Shown here: positions 36,236-45,739 of the stretch, piece after piece
Layout: each line of letters starts with the position of its first letter
Position numbering within the stretch: position 1 is the first letter of the stretch
Assembly: GCF_040117685.2 (NCBI RefSeq)
Contig: NZ_JBEDYP020000007.1
Span: 37,070 to 101,069, forward strand
From: Gracilimonas sp040117685
GTDB lineage: Bacteria; Bacteroidota; Rhodothermia; Balneolales; Balneolaceae
Reading direction: 5' to 3'
DNA: 64,000 bases
Position numbers and translations under genes: made by a program
The notes under the pieces: model-generated
Told to the model about the DNA's origin: nothing
Seen by the model: the letters and a program-made list of their open reading frames with translations, nothing else
The model's database searches: none

Positions 36236-37432
36236 ATGAATAAAAAGAAAAAAGTATTACTCGCCTTCAGTGGCGGACTCGACACCACCTATTGTGCCAT
36301 TTGGCTGACTAAAGATCAGGGCTATGACGTCTATACTGCAGCCGTAAACACCGGCGGCTTTGATGAAGCCGAAGAAAAAGTACTGGCTAAAAAAGCCAAA
36401 AACCTGGGTATCAAAAACCATGTGATGCTGAATGTGGAAGATGAATTCTACCAAAAAGGCATCAAATATCTGATTTTTGGTAATGTACTTAAGAATCACA
36501 CCTACCCGCTTTCGGTGAGTGCAGAACGAGTGTTTCAGGCGGTCGCCCTTGCCGAATATGCCAAAGAAATCGGGGCCGATGCCATCGCACACGGAAGTAC
36601 TGGTGCAGGAAATGATCAGGTTCGTTTTGATCTTATCTTCCAGGTGATGGCTCCTGATATCGAGATCATTACACCCATCCGCGACCAGAAATTGAGCCGT
36701 GAAGAAGAGGTGGAATACCTGAAGTCACACGGTGTTGACCAGGAATGGGCAAAGGCAAAATACTCCATCAACAAAGGACTTTGGGGAACTTCGGTGGGAG
36801 GAGCAGAAACGCTGACTTCTCATAAAGGGCTACCTGAAGGAGCCTGGCCAACGGAGGTCAATAATCAGGATTCGTTAGAGGTAGAACTCGGTTTTGAACA
36901 CGGTGAACCAATAATGATTAACGGTGAACGGTTTTCGCCTGTCGAATTGATAAAAAGACTCAACAAACTCGCTTCACCGTACGGAATCGGACGGGATATC
37001 CACGTGGGTGATACCATCATCGGTATTAAAGGTCGCGTTGGATTTGAGGCAGCCGCTCCCATGATCATCATCAAAGCCCACCAGCTTTTGGGAAAGCATA
37101 CGTTGGGGAAATGGCAGCTGTACTGGAAAGATCAGCTTGCCGAATGGTACGGGATGCTGATGCACGAAGGCCAATACCTGGATCCCGTAATGCGAAACAT
37201 CGAAATATTTCTGGAAGACACACAGAAAACCGTATCCGGTAAGGTATTTGTGAAACTTGAGCCCAAGCGATTTGAGCTGGAAGGCATTGAATCTGAAAAT
37301 GATTTGATGGGCAGTAAAGCCGGTCAGTATGGGGAAATGAACAACGCCTGGAGCGGCGAAGATGTGAAAGGCTTCACCAAAATTCTGGCTAACTCCATGC
37401 TCATTCAACAAAAAGTACAGAACCATGATTAA
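36236..37432 (+). CDS. argG: Argininosuccinate synthase
   Basis: ArgG joins citrulline and aspartate with ATP. The PP-loop is at residues 9-16 (AFSGGLDTTY), followed by AHGSTGAGNDQVRFD and the SVGGAETLTSHKGLPEG region. At 398 residues it has a normal length. The start has the typical lysine-rich MNKKKKVLLAFSGG. It overlaps argC by 8 nt and is the first gene of the tightly packed arg operon. Confidence 0.95.
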   Translation: MNKKKKVLLAFSGGLDTTYCAIWLTKDQGYDVYTAAVNTGGFDEAEEKVLAKKAKNLGIKNHVMLNVEDEFYQKGIKYLIFGNVLKNHTYPLSVSAERVFQAVALAEYAKEIGADAIAHGSTGAGNDQVRFDLIFQVMAPDIEIITPIRDQKLSREEEVEYLKSHGVDQEWAKAKYSINKGLWGTSVGGAETLTSHKGLPEGAWPTEVNNQDSLEVELGFEHGEPIMINGERFSPVELIKRLNKLASPYGIGRDIHVGDTIIGIKGRVGFEAAAPMIIIKAHQLLGKHTLGKWQLYWKDQLAEWYGMLMHEGQYLDPVMRNIEIFLEDTQKTVSGKVFVKLEPKRFELEGIESENDLMGSKAGQYGEMNNAWSGEDVKGFTKILANSMLIQQKVQNHD

Positions 37433-38387
37433 AGCAGGCATTATAGGCGGAGCCGGATATACGGCCGGAGAGCTGATCCGAATTTTACTCCATCACCCTC
37501 AGGCAGAAATAGAAAGCGTAGTGAGCCAAAGTCATAGTGGCAAATTTCTATACGCCGCCCATCCTGATCTGGAAGGAGATACAAATCTGAAATTTGATTC
37601 CGAATTATCTCAGCATGCAGATGTGGTTTTCCTTTGCTCGGGACATGGAAAATCCAAAGCAGTTTTTGAAGGAACTACGATTCCAGTAGCAGCCAAAGTT
37701 ATTGACCTAAGCTCAGACTATCGCATTAAAGGCGAACATGATTTTGTGTACGGGCTGCCTGAGCTGAATCGTGATGTCATCAAGCCGGCCAACTACGTTG
37801 CCAATCCCGGTTGTTTTGCAACCTGCATTCAGCTATGCCTGCTCCCTCTGGCAAGCGAGAACTTACTCAACAAGCCGGTTCATGTAACGGCCATCACCGG
37901 GAGCACGGGCGCCGGACAAAACCCAACTGATACCACGCATTTCAGCTGGCGAAGCAACAATGCTTCGATTTACAAACCACTGAATCATCAGCATTTAGGG
38001 GAGATCAAGCAGAGCTTGGAGCAGCTTCAGCAAGGGTTCAATCAACCTATGCATTTCATTCCAATGCGAGGAGCTTTTACAAGAGGAATTTTAGCTGTTT
38101 GCTATACTGAGCTGAGTGAACCGGTTGATAGCATCAAAAAGCTGTATCAGGATTATTATGAGGATCATCCATTTGTGACTATCTCAGATTCCTCCCCAGA
38201 AATTAAGCGAGTGGTTGCCACCAACAAAGCCCTCATTCATATTCAAAAGGAAAACGGGCAAGTATTAATTACCGGTGTAATCGACAACTTACTGAAAGGC
38301 GCTTCCGGTCAGGCCGTGCAAAACATGAATTTACTATTCGGCTTTAACGAAGCTGCCGGACTTAACCTCAAAGCCACCGCATTCTGA
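37425..38387 (+). CDS. argC: N-acyl-gamma-glutamyl-phosphate reductase
   Basis: The 320-aa NADPH-dependent reductase has a Rossmann start (KAGIIGGAGYTAGELIRIL), the catalytic Cys in VANPGCFATCIQLCL, and the GSTGAGQNPTDTTHFSWR substrate segment. It reduces acylglutamyl phosphate to the semialdehyde. The order argG-argC is unlike E. coli but normal for this phylum. Its stop overlaps the argD start by one base (TGATG). Confidence 0.94.
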   Translation: MIKAGIIGGAGYTAGELIRILLHHPQAEIESVVSQSHSGKFLYAAHPDLEGDTNLKFDSELSQHADVVFLCSGHGKSKAVFEGTTIPVAAKVIDLSSDYRIKGEHDFVYGLPELNRDVIKPANYVANPGCFATCIQLCLLPLASENLLNKPVHVTAITGSTGAGQNPTDTTHFSWRSNNASIYKPLNHQHLGEIKQSLEQLQQGFNQPMHFIPMRGAFTRGILAVCYTELSEPVDSIKKLYQDYYEDHPFVTISDSSPEIKRVVATNKALIHIQKENGQVLITGVIDNLLKGASGQAVQNMNLLFGFNEAAGLNLKATAF

Positions 38388-39514
38388 TGAACCTGTTTCA
38401 AGTATATCCCCTGTTTGATGTGGAGCCGGTGAAGGCGAAAGGCAGCTATGTGTATGATGCCTCCGGGCAAAAATACCTCGATTTCTATGGCGGGCATGCC
38501 GTGATTTCCATCGGCCATTCACACCCGCATTATCTGGATCGCATTAGTACACAGCTTAATGATATTGGCTTCTACTCCAACTCCGTGCCCATTGGTATTC
38601 AGCAGAAACTGGCAAAAAAGCTGGGGCATCTTTCCGGCTACCAAGACTGGAATTTATTCCTTTGCAATTCCGGTGCCGAGGCTAATGAGAATGCGTTGAA
38701 AGTTGCCTCGGCTTACAACGGTCGTAAAAAAGTATTGGCTTTTAAAGGAGCTTTCCATGGTAGAACATCTCTGGCCGTGGCAGTCACGGACAATCCAAAC
38801 ATCGTGTTTCCGGTGAATGAAGGGGCTGAAGTTGTACGATTTGAATTCAATGACTTTGAAGGTGTTGAAGAAGCCCTGCAAAAAGAAGATATCAGCTCCG
38901 TCATTATTGAAGGAATTCAGGGAGTGGGAGGGATTGAAAGTCCGTCACCCGAGTTTTTTCACCATCTGCAAAGTCTATGTAAGGCTACCGACACTGTACT
39001 TATTCTGGATGAGGTACAGTCTGGCTTTGGCCGTACCGGGAAGTTTTTCGCCCATCAGCTGTTCGGGGTTGAACCGGATATAATTTCTATGGCCAAAGGC
39101 ATGGGGAATGGGTTTCCAGTTGGTGGCGTAATGATTCACCCTAAATTTGAGGCATCGTTCGGAATGCTGGGTACCACTTTTGGTGGAAATCACCTGGCTT
39201 CTGCAGCCTCTCTTGCCGTTTTAGAAGTGCTGGAGCAAGAGCAGCTGATGAAAAATGCTGAACAACTTGGCACTTACCTGAAACAGGAATTAGCAAAGCT
39301 TCCCAAAGTTCAGGATGTACGCGGATTCGGGCTGATGATTGGAGTTGAGTTTGATCAACCGGTTGCTGAATGGCGAAAACAGTTACTATACAAGCACCAC
39401 ATCTTCACCGGTTCTTCATCAAATAAAAATGTACTTCGGTTGCTCCCCCCGCTAAGTATTGGACAAGAAGAATGCCATGAATTAATCAAAGCTTTGAAGG
39501 AGGTTCTGAAATGA
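38387..39514 (+). CDS. argD: Acylornithine aminotransferase
   Basis: A fold-type I, class III PLP aminotransferase of 375 aa. PLP-binding features include LFLCNSGAEANENALKVAS, AFHGRTSLAVAVT, the catalytic-site Asp in VLILDEVQSGFGRTGKFFAH, and the PLP lysine in SMAKGMGNGFPVGG. It converts N-acylglutamate semialdehyde to N-acylornithine. It overlaps argF' by 4 nt (ATGA). A role in ornithine catabolism is less likely given the operon. Confidence 0.92.
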   Translation: MNLFQVYPLFDVEPVKAKGSYVYDASGQKYLDFYGGHAVISIGHSHPHYLDRISTQLNDIGFYSNSVPIGIQQKLAKKLGHLSGYQDWNLFLCNSGAEANENALKVASAYNGRKKVLAFKGAFHGRTSLAVAVTDNPNIVFPVNEGAEVVRFEFNDFEGVEEALQKEDISSVIIEGIQGVGGIESPSPEFFHHLQSLCKATDTVLILDEVQSGFGRTGKFFAHQLFGVEPDIISMAKGMGNGFPVGGVMIHPKFEASFGMLGTTFGGNHLASAASLAVLEVLEQEQLMKNAEQLGTYLKQELAKLPKVQDVRGFGLMIGVEFDQPVAEWRKQLLYKHHIFTGSSSNKNVLRLLPPLSIGQEECHELIKALKEVLK

Positions 39515-40461
39515 AATCATTCCTGTCTATTAACGATGTAGAAATCCTTTCGGCACTTGTTAAAGACGCTCTGGAAATCAAGAAGAATCCACATGTGTAC
39601 AAGGAGCTCGGCCGAAATAAATCCATGTGCCTCATTTTTCTGAATCCAAGTCTCAGAACCCGGCTCAGTTCTCAAAAGGCAGCCTTTAACCTTGGGCTGC
39701 AAACGGCTGTGCTGGATGTGGGAAGTCAGGGCTGGCAGCTGGAATTTGCGGATGGGGTCAAAATGGACTCCGACAAAGCCGAACACATTAAGGAAGCTGC
39801 CGCTGTAATAGGTTCCTACTTTGATGTGGTGGCCATTCGTGCCTTTGGCAAGCTGGAAAACCGCGATGAAGATTACAGCGAACAGGTGATCGAATCCTTC
39901 AAAAAATTCTGTCCTGCCCCGATTATAAATATGGAATCGGGAACCGGCCATCCGCTTCAGGCACTTGCCGATCTTATCACCATAGAAGAACATAAAATTG
40001 TGGGTAAGCCTAAAGTAGTTCTCACCTGGGCACCTCACCCAAAAGCCCTGCCACAAGCCGTGGCTAATTCATTCTCGCGATGGATGCAGGCCGCTGATTT
40101 TGATCTGACGATCACTCACCCCGAAGGCTACGAGCTGGCGGATGAAGCTGTTGGAGATGCCAAAGTGGAGTATGATCAGTCTAAAGCTTTTGAAGAGGCT
40201 GATTTCGTCTATGCCAAAAACTGGAGTAGTTATACGCACTATGGCAAAGTTTTATCTAAAGATTCGGGCTGGATGGTAACAAATGACAAAATGAAACTTA
40301 CCAACAACGCCCGTTTTATGCATTGCCTGCCTGTCCGTCGGAATGTTGTGGTGGAAGACATCGTAATTGACAGCGATAGCAGCCTGGTTATTCCTCAAGC
40401 CACCAATCGCATTTATTCGATGCAGACCGTTCTGAAACACATTTTGGAGGAGCTGAAATGA
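39511..40461 (+). CDS. argF': N-acylornithine carbamoyltransferase (ArgF' / SOTCase-AOTCase type)
   Basis: This 316-aa transcarbamylase acts on acylated rather than free ornithine. The carbamoyl-phosphate motif is NPSLRTRLSSQKAAFN. The distinctive acyl-ornithine segment WQLEFADGVKMDSDKAEHI replaces the ornithine-binding loop, and the C-terminal motif is FMHCLPVRRNVVV. At residue 90 it carries Ala where the Bacteroides fragilis succinylornithine enzyme has Pro and the Xanthomonas acetylornithine enzyme has Glu. Small residues there are reported to favour succinylornithine, so the succinyl substrate is my inference. It overlaps argB by 4 nt. Confidence 0.9.
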   Translation: MKSFLSINDVEILSALVKDALEIKKNPHVYKELGRNKSMCLIFLNPSLRTRLSSQKAAFNLGLQTAVLDVGSQGWQLEFADGVKMDSDKAEHIKEAAAVIGSYFDVVAIRAFGKLENRDEDYSEQVIESFKKFCPAPIINMESGTGHPLQALADLITIEEHKIVGKPKVVLTWAPHPKALPQAVANSFSRWMQAADFDLTITHPEGYELADEAVGDAKVEYDQSKAFEEADFVYAKNWSSYTHYGKVLSKDSGWMVTNDKMKLTNNARFMHCLPVRRNVVVEDIVIDSDSSLVIPQATNRIYSMQTVLKHILEELK

Positions 40462-41216
40462 AATCCCTGAAAATAATAAAGATTGGCGGCAAGGTGATCG
40501 ATGACGAACAAAAGCTGGATCACTTCCTGAAAGAGTTTGCTTCCATCAAGGAACCAAAAGTCTTGATTCACGGAGGAGGTTCCATAGCCTCCAATATGAG
40601 TGAACGGCTGGGCATCAAACCGAACATGATTGACGGCCGCCGCATTACCGATGCGGAAACACTGGAGGTGATCACTATGGTGTATGGGGGGCTGGTTAAC
40701 AAAAAGATAGTGGCTAAGCTGCAATCACTGGGAATCAACGCAGTAGGTTTGACCGGGGCTGACCTGAATATCATCCCCGCAAAAAAACGTAATCCTGAGC
40801 CGGTAGATTTTGGGTGGGTCGGTGAGGTGGAAACTGTAAACACATCATGGCTTTCTCAATTTCTCGATAGCGGAGTGGTTCCGGTTTTGGCTCCACTCAC
40901 ACACGACCAACAAGGCCAGATGCTAAACACCAATGCCGACACTATTGCATCTGCTGTGGCTACTGCACTGGGCGGAGAGTTTGAAACAGAACTCCTATTT
41001 TGCTTCGAACAATCCGGTGTGATGAATAACGGAAAACTGATCACTGAGATGAACCTGCTGCTTTATAGATATCTGAAAGACGGGGGCGTTATTACAGACG
41101 GCATGATTCCTAAGTTGGATTTGGGCTTCTCTGCCCTTATAAAGGGAGTACAAGTTAGCATCCGCAGCTTTGAGGATGTGGCCAAGTTGGAATCAGGAAC
41201 CAAATTAGTTAGATGA
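40458..41216 (+). CDS. argB: Acylglutamate kinase
   Basis: A 252-aa amino-acid kinase of the NAGK family: KIIKIGGKVIDDEQKLDHFL, VLIHGGGSIASNMSERLGI and a C-terminal GGVITDGMIPKLDLGFSALI that closes the active site. It phosphorylates the gamma-carboxyl of acylglutamate. The GAEVTD-like loop shows the family's common variation. In Bacteroidota this enzyme may act on succinylglutamate in step with ArgF'. Last gene of the overlapping argG-argB block. Confidence 0.93.
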   Translation: MKSLKIIKIGGKVIDDEQKLDHFLKEFASIKEPKVLIHGGGSIASNMSERLGIKPNMIDGRRITDAETLEVITMVYGGLVNKKIVAKLQSLGINAVGLTGADLNIIPAKKRNPEPVDFGWVGEVETVNTSWLSQFLDSGVVPVLAPLTHDQQGQMLNTNADTIASAVATALGGEFETELLFCFEQSGVMNNGKLITEMNLLLYRYLKDGGVITDGMIPKLDLGFSALIKGVQVSIRSFEDVAKLESGTKLVR

Positions 41217-41283
41217 ATGGAACACGGATGATACTGATTGAGAAGTTATTCATGGATATTGGCAAACTTTTATTTCATGAGTC

Positions 41284-41304
41284 CTCCTCCTTGCGAAGGA
41301 GGAG
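41284..41304. repeat. Purine-rich hairpin between argB and argE
   Basis: CTCCTCCTT (41284-41292) and AAGGAGGAG (41296-41304) form a perfect 9-bp stem with a GCG loop, followed by another GAGGAGG copy. It looks like a dispersed REP-type element or a weak terminator dividing the arg cluster. The flanks (41217-41452) contain no gene. Confidence 0.6.
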
Positions 41305-41452
41305 ACAGAGGAGGTCGAAATGCTTGAGTTAACTTCTTTTGTCATAATCGATATACACAGGATTATTTGAACACAGGTGACACTGATTAATCCGATAATC
41401 ACTGATATTAATATGGATATTTTTCATCAGTTCCTCCAAATAAAGAATCAAA

Positions 41453-42520
41453 ATGAGTGACATAAATCAACTTACTGAACAAGCTTTTGAGCTCCTGAAA
41501 AAACTGATTTCAATTCAGTCTTACAGTGGCGAAGAGGATAAGACTGCAGATGTGCTTTCCGGAGTTTTGAAGGAATATGGATTCGAACCACAACGAAAAG
41601 TGAATAACGTTTGGGCATTTTCCGGAAAGATTGATCCTCAAAAGCCTACCATTTTGCTGAACTCGCATCATGATACGGTGAAGGCTACCTCAAAATGGAC
41701 TAAAGATCCTTTTACTCCCACCCTGAAAGATGCCAAGCTCTACGGATTGGGAAGCAACGATGCCGGCGGACCTTTGGTGAGTTTGCTGGCAACCTTTGTT
41801 TTTCTCTCACAAAAAGAGCAGCCCTACAATTTAGTTTTCCTGGCCTCCGCTGAGGAGGAAACTTCCGGGAGGAACGGTGTCCCCATTGTACTACCAGAAC
41901 TGCCAAATATAGATTTCGCCATAGTTGGTGAACCAACTTCCATGAACCTTGCCATTGCCGAGCGTGGCCTTATCGTCCTTGATTGTGTAAGCCATGGCCA
42001 AAGCGGACATGCCGCTCGTAACGAAGGTGAGAACGCCCTGTATAAAGCCATGGATGATATCAACTGGTTTCGTTCTTATCAGTTCGAAAAAACATCCGAT
42101 GTCTTGGGTCCTGTTAACATGACCATAACGATGATTGAGGCCGGAAGTCAGCATAACGTGGTGCCGGATGAATGCCGCTTTGTAGTGGATGTTCGTCCCA
42201 ATGAATTTTACTCTAATGATGAAGTAGTACGACTCATTCGGGAACACGTGGAATGCGAAGTAAATCCCCGGTCTGCAAACCTGAATGCTTCGGGTATCAG
42301 TGCCGATCATCCCATAATCAAAAGAGCCGAATTATCAGGCATAAATATGTACGGATCCATGACCATGTCAGACCAGGTTCACATGCCTTTTGACAGTGTG
42401 AAAATAGGTCCCGGAGATACCCGTCGTTCTCATACAGCAGATGAATATATTGAGCTGGATGAAATCAGAAATGGAATCAAAACGTACATCACACTTTTAG
42501 ATCAATGGGAAGTAAAGTAG
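41453..42520 (+). CDS. argE: M20 family acylornithine/acylcitrulline deacylase
   Basis: A 355-aa M20 metallohydrolase with LLNSHHDTVKATSKWTKDPF, GLGSNDAGGPLVSLLATF, ASAEEETSGRNGVP and SDQVHMPFDSVKIGPG. It should remove the acyl group from acylcitrulline (the product of ArgF') or acylornithine, giving free citrulline for ArgG. It starts 236 nt after argB, beyond a hairpin, so it may have its own promoter. The DapE-like branch cannot be excluded by sequence alone, but the context favours arginine synthesis. Confidence 0.88.
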   Translation: MSDINQLTEQAFELLKKLISIQSYSGEEDKTADVLSGVLKEYGFEPQRKVNNVWAFSGKIDPQKPTILLNSHHDTVKATSKWTKDPFTPTLKDAKLYGLGSNDAGGPLVSLLATFVFLSQKEQPYNLVFLASAEEETSGRNGVPIVLPELPNIDFAIVGEPTSMNLAIAERGLIVLDCVSHGQSGHAARNEGENALYKAMDDINWFRSYQFEKTSDVLGPVNMTITMIEAGSQHNVVPDECRFVVDVRPNEFYSNDEVVRLIREHVECEVNPRSANLNASGISADHPIIKRAELSGINMYGSMTMSDQVHMPFDSVKIGPGDTRRSHTADEYIELDEIRNGIKTYITLLDQWEVK

Positions 42521-42639
42521 TCTTATTTACAATGAAGATTATTAAATCGACTTAGGTGATGTCTAAACAAGGAAAATGTTTTTGCATATTAACATATTTA
42601 AGCTAAATCATATTTACGCTGAACAATAAAAACGGAAAA

Positions 42640-43935
42640 ATGTCTGACAAAAAACTTTGGGAAAAGGGAATTCAAACCGATGCGTTCATTGAAAAATTTA
42701 CGGTGGGCAAAGACCGGGATCTGGACCTCCAATTAGCGAAGTATGATGTACAGGGAACCCTCGCTCACATCACCATGCTGGAGTCGGTGGGACTGCTGGA
42801 AAAAGATGAACTGAACATCCTGAGAAACGAACTGAATCGGATTCTGGATGAAGTGATCGAACCCGGAAATTTTGAGATTGAAGATGGCGTGGAAGATGTT
42901 CATTCACAAATCGAACTCATGCTGACCCGTGAGCTTGGAGACGTGGGTAAGAAAGTACATTCCGGACGTTCCCGAAATGATCAGGTGCTGGTGGATATCC
43001 GGTTGTACCTTCGTGATCAAATCAAGGAGGTTGCTCAGCTTTCCAAGAAGCTATTTGAGACCCTGATGAATCAGAGCGAAGATACTAAAGAAGTGTTGCT
43101 TCCCGGTTATACTCACACTCAGGCTGCCATGCCATCCAGCTTTGGAATGTGGTTTGGTGCCTATGCCGAAAGCCTGGTAGATGATTTGACCCTGCTGGAG
43201 TCGGTTTATCATATCATCAACAGAAATCCGCTGGGGTCGGCGGCGGGCTACGGCTCTTCCTTTCCTCTTGACCGAAGCATGACGGCCGAACTTCTTGGGT
43301 TTGAGGGGTTGAATGTAAACTCCGTTTATGCACAAATGGGCCGGGGTAAAACAGAACAAACCCTGTCTTTTGCCATGGCCGGACTTGCCGGAACGCTCAA
43401 TAAATTGGCCGCTGATGTATGCCTCTACAACAGCCAGAATTTTCAATTCCTGAAGCTGCCTGATGAACTCACCACCGGTTCCAGCATCATGCCGCATAAA
43501 AAAAACCCGGATGTGTTTGAGCTGATCCGCGCCAAAACGAATGCGCTGAAAGCACTGCCCAATCAAATGATGATGGCCACCACGAACCTGACCTCCGGTT
43601 ATCATCGCGATTTCCAGATACTGAAGGAGCTGTTATTTCCAGCTATCGAAGAACTGAAAAGCTGTTTATTCATCACCGAATATGCGGCTGCACAGATGGA
43701 AGTAAATCAGGACATTCTCGATGACCCGAAATATAAACTGATTTTTTCAGTGGAAGCGGTAAACGAACTTGTTAAAAAAGGAGTGCCATTCCGGGATGCC
43801 TATCAACAAGTAGCCCAACAGATTGAAGATGGAAGTTTTGAACCACCAACGGAGCTCAATCACACCCATGAAGGGAGCATCGGGAATTTGGGGAATGAGG
43901 AGATCAGGGAAAGATTTAATAGTATTGAGATTTAA
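42640..43935 (+). CDS. argH: Argininosuccinate lyase
   Basis: The 431-aa fumarase/aspartase-superfamily enzyme cleaves argininosuccinate to arginine and fumarate. It shows EDVHSQIELML, SGRSRNDQVLVDIRLYLRDQ, YTHTQAAMPSSFGMWF and the signature GSSIMPHKKNPDVFELIRAK with the catalytic Ser. Translation from ATG 42640 gives MSDKKLWEKGIQTDAFIEKF. It completes the arginine cluster, separated from argE by 119 nt. Confidence 0.95.
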   Translation: MSDKKLWEKGIQTDAFIEKFTVGKDRDLDLQLAKYDVQGTLAHITMLESVGLLEKDELNILRNELNRILDEVIEPGNFEIEDGVEDVHSQIELMLTRELGDVGKKVHSGRSRNDQVLVDIRLYLRDQIKEVAQLSKKLFETLMNQSEDTKEVLLPGYTHTQAAMPSSFGMWFGAYAESLVDDLTLLESVYHIINRNPLGSAAGYGSSFPLDRSMTAELLGFEGLNVNSVYAQMGRGKTEQTLSFAMAGLAGTLNKLAADVCLYNSQNFQFLKLPDELTTGSSIMPHKKNPDVFELIRAKTNALKALPNQMMMATTNLTSGYHRDFQILKELLFPAIEELKSCLFITEYAAAQMEVNQDILDDPKYKLIFSVEAVNELVKKGVPFRDAYQQVAQQIEDGSFEPPTELNHTHEGSIGNLGNEEIRERFNSIEI

Positions 43936-43941
43936 GATAAA

Positions 43942-43991
43942 AGATTTAAGACTCGCCTTATCACTGGCATTTTGTCTTATGTCTTAAATCT
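43942..43991. repeat. Perfect 11-bp inverted repeat after argH
   Basis: AGATTTAAGAC (43942-43952) and GTCTTAAATCT (43981-43991) are separated by 28 bp. Likely a transcript-end hairpin or a short intergenic palindrome. It lies just before the next gene. Confidence 0.6.
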
Positions 43992-44008
43992 AACATCTTT
44001 AATCTATC

Positions 44009-44551
44009 ATGAACCAACTCTACTTCATTGCACTCATACCGCCAAGTCCTTTGCAGGATGAAATTCAGGAGCTGAAGCTGGAAGTGAAAGAGAAATTCGA
44101 AAGCTCGCATTCCCTGAATGCTCCTCCTCATATCACACTTTTAAGTCCGTTTCGGCTTGAAGATCAAAACGAAGTCAAACTGAGTTCTTTGATCGAAGAT
44201 TTTACTAAGTCGGCTACTCCTTTCGAGGTTCAGCTCCGGGATTTTTCCACCTTCCCTCCGCGAGTCATTTTCATTGATGTTGAAAAAACGCCTGCCCTCA
44301 TGAATATGCAGGAACAATTGGAAGAGCTGGCCCGCTCAAACCCTGACCTGTTCAACTATAATTACGATAAACGTCCTTACCACCCGCACCTCACCTTAGC
44401 CTTCAAAGACCTCACCAAAAAGAATTTCTACAAGGCCTGGAAAGAATTTGAAAACCGGGATTTTGATGGTTCTTTTACCGCTGATACACTTCACCTGCTC
44501 CGGCATGATGGAGTCCGGTGGCAGGTTCAGAGTTCACATCCCATTCCATAA
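44009..44551 (+). CDS. 2'-5' RNA ligase / cyclic phosphodiesterase family protein
   Basis: The 180-aa protein belongs to the 2H phosphoesterase superfamily. Both catalytic HxTx motifs are present: PPHITLLSPF and HPHLTLAFKD. These enzymes act on 2',3'-cyclic phosphates or 2'-5' linkages in RNA or nucleotide products. The biological substrate in bacteria is generally unclear. It is monocistronic in appearance. Confidence 0.85.
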   Translation: MNQLYFIALIPPSPLQDEIQELKLEVKEKFESSHSLNAPPHITLLSPFRLEDQNEVKLSSLIEDFTKSATPFEVQLRDFSTFPPRVIFIDVEKTPALMNMQEQLEELARSNPDLFNYNYDKRPYHPHLTLAFKDLTKKNFYKAWKEFENRDFDGSFTADTLHLLRHDGVRWQVQSSHPIP

Positions 44552-44661
44552 CAGCATCGTTAATTTATTTTTGGTTTTCGCTTATCAGATTCCTCGAAAC
44601 GCATGTTCTGCCTCTCTTGTTTGGAAACTCCAATTGAAAAATCATTCATCAAAAAGAGACT

Positions 44662-45618
44662 ATGAGCGAAAAAATGAACGCTGCTTTTATAGAAGAATAT
44701 GGAGAGCTAACTAATGTAACTACAGGAGAACTACCCAAACCTGAAGCAGGTGAGGGGGAAGTGCTGATCCGGGTTAAGTCGGCCGGGGTAAATCCCGTGG
44801 ATGCCGCCGTCGTTAAAGGGATGCTTAAAGATGCCATCCCCGGTGAATTTCCTCTCGTGCCCGGATGGGATGTGGCCGGAGTGGTGGAAGAAACCGGTCA
44901 TTCCGTGAGCAGGTTCAGCGAAGGAGATGAAGTATATGCCTATGCCCGCCGACCGAAAATTAAGCACGGTACTTTTGCTGAATACATAAGCCTGCCTGAG
45001 TCCTACCTTGCTGAACGACCGACAAATATTTCTATGGAGGAATCCGGAGGAATTCCATTAGTTGGACTCACGGCCTATCAATCCATTTTTGATTTCGGGA
45101 AACTGAAAGAAGGGCAAACCCTGCTCATTTTAGGAGCTTCCGGCGGAGTGGGAACTCTGGCTATTCAGCTGGCAAAATCGGTAGGTGCACAAGTGATTGG
45201 AGTAGCCAGCGAATCCAACCACGAGTATATGAAAGAGCTCGGTGCCGACATCACCATTGATTATAACGACAACCACGTTGGCGAAGCCGTGAAAGAAGTC
45301 CAACCCGATGGAGTAGATTTGATTTTCCATTGCTCACGGGGCGACTCCTTCAGTCAGGTCATGGAAACCGGTGTTCTGAAAGAGGATGGAAAAGTAGCTT
45401 CCATCACCAAAAGCAATCCTGATATCGATGATGATATAGATTTCAGATATGTATTTGTGGAACCCAATGCAGAACAACTGGAGCATATCACTGTGCTTGC
45501 TGACAGCGGTAAAATTACCGTTCCGGTCACTGAGACTTTTGCTTTAGACGAAGCTGGTGAAGCACTTCAAAAAATTGAGTCGCTGCATACACGAGGCAAG
45601 TTGATAATTACACCCTGA
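44662..45618 (+). CDS. Zinc-independent MDR family NAD(P)-dependent oxidoreductase
   Basis: A 318-aa quinone-oxidoreductase-like protein of the medium-chain dehydrogenase/reductase superfamily. The GroES-like start (KSAGVNPVDAAVVKGM) lacks the zinc cysteines. The Rossmann motif is LLILGASGGVGTLAIQLAKS, and the C-terminal end reads ETFALDEAGEALQKIESLHT. The substrate is unknown, probably a quinone or activated alkene. A strong terminator follows. Confidence 0.9.
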   Translation: MSEKMNAAFIEEYGELTNVTTGELPKPEAGEGEVLIRVKSAGVNPVDAAVVKGMLKDAIPGEFPLVPGWDVAGVVEETGHSVSRFSEGDEVYAYARRPKIKHGTFAEYISLPESYLAERPTNISMEESGGIPLVGLTAYQSIFDFGKLKEGQTLLILGASGGVGTLAIQLAKSVGAQVIGVASESNHEYMKELGADITIDYNDNHVGEAVKEVQPDGVDLIFHCSRGDSFSQVMETGVLKEDGKVASITKSNPDIDDDIDFRYVFVEPNAEQLEHITVLADSGKITVPVTETFALDEAGEALQKIESLHTRGKLIITP

Positions 45619-45642
45619 TTGAGTTTCCTTATAAAGAACTAC

Positions 45643-45676
45643 AACCCCGACTTGGTCAATCAAGCCGGGGTTTTTT
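45643..45676 (+). terminator. Rho-independent terminator of the MDR gene
   Basis: AACCCCG-a-CTTG (45643-45654) pairs with CAAG-c-CGGGGTT (45661-45672), with a T run to 45676. Confidence 0.9.
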
Positions 45677-45690
45677 GTGGGTTAAATAAA

Positions 45691-45716
45691 AAAGCCCGGT
45701 GATATTGCCGGGCTTT
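45691..45716 (-). terminator. Terminator of the cupin gene
   Basis: AAAGCCCGG (45691-45699) and CCGGGCTTT (45708-45716); the A run on its left (45685-45693) becomes a U tract in leftward transcription from the cupin gene. Confidence 0.85.
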
Positions 45717-45739
45717 AAAATTGTCAATTGTGATTTATT

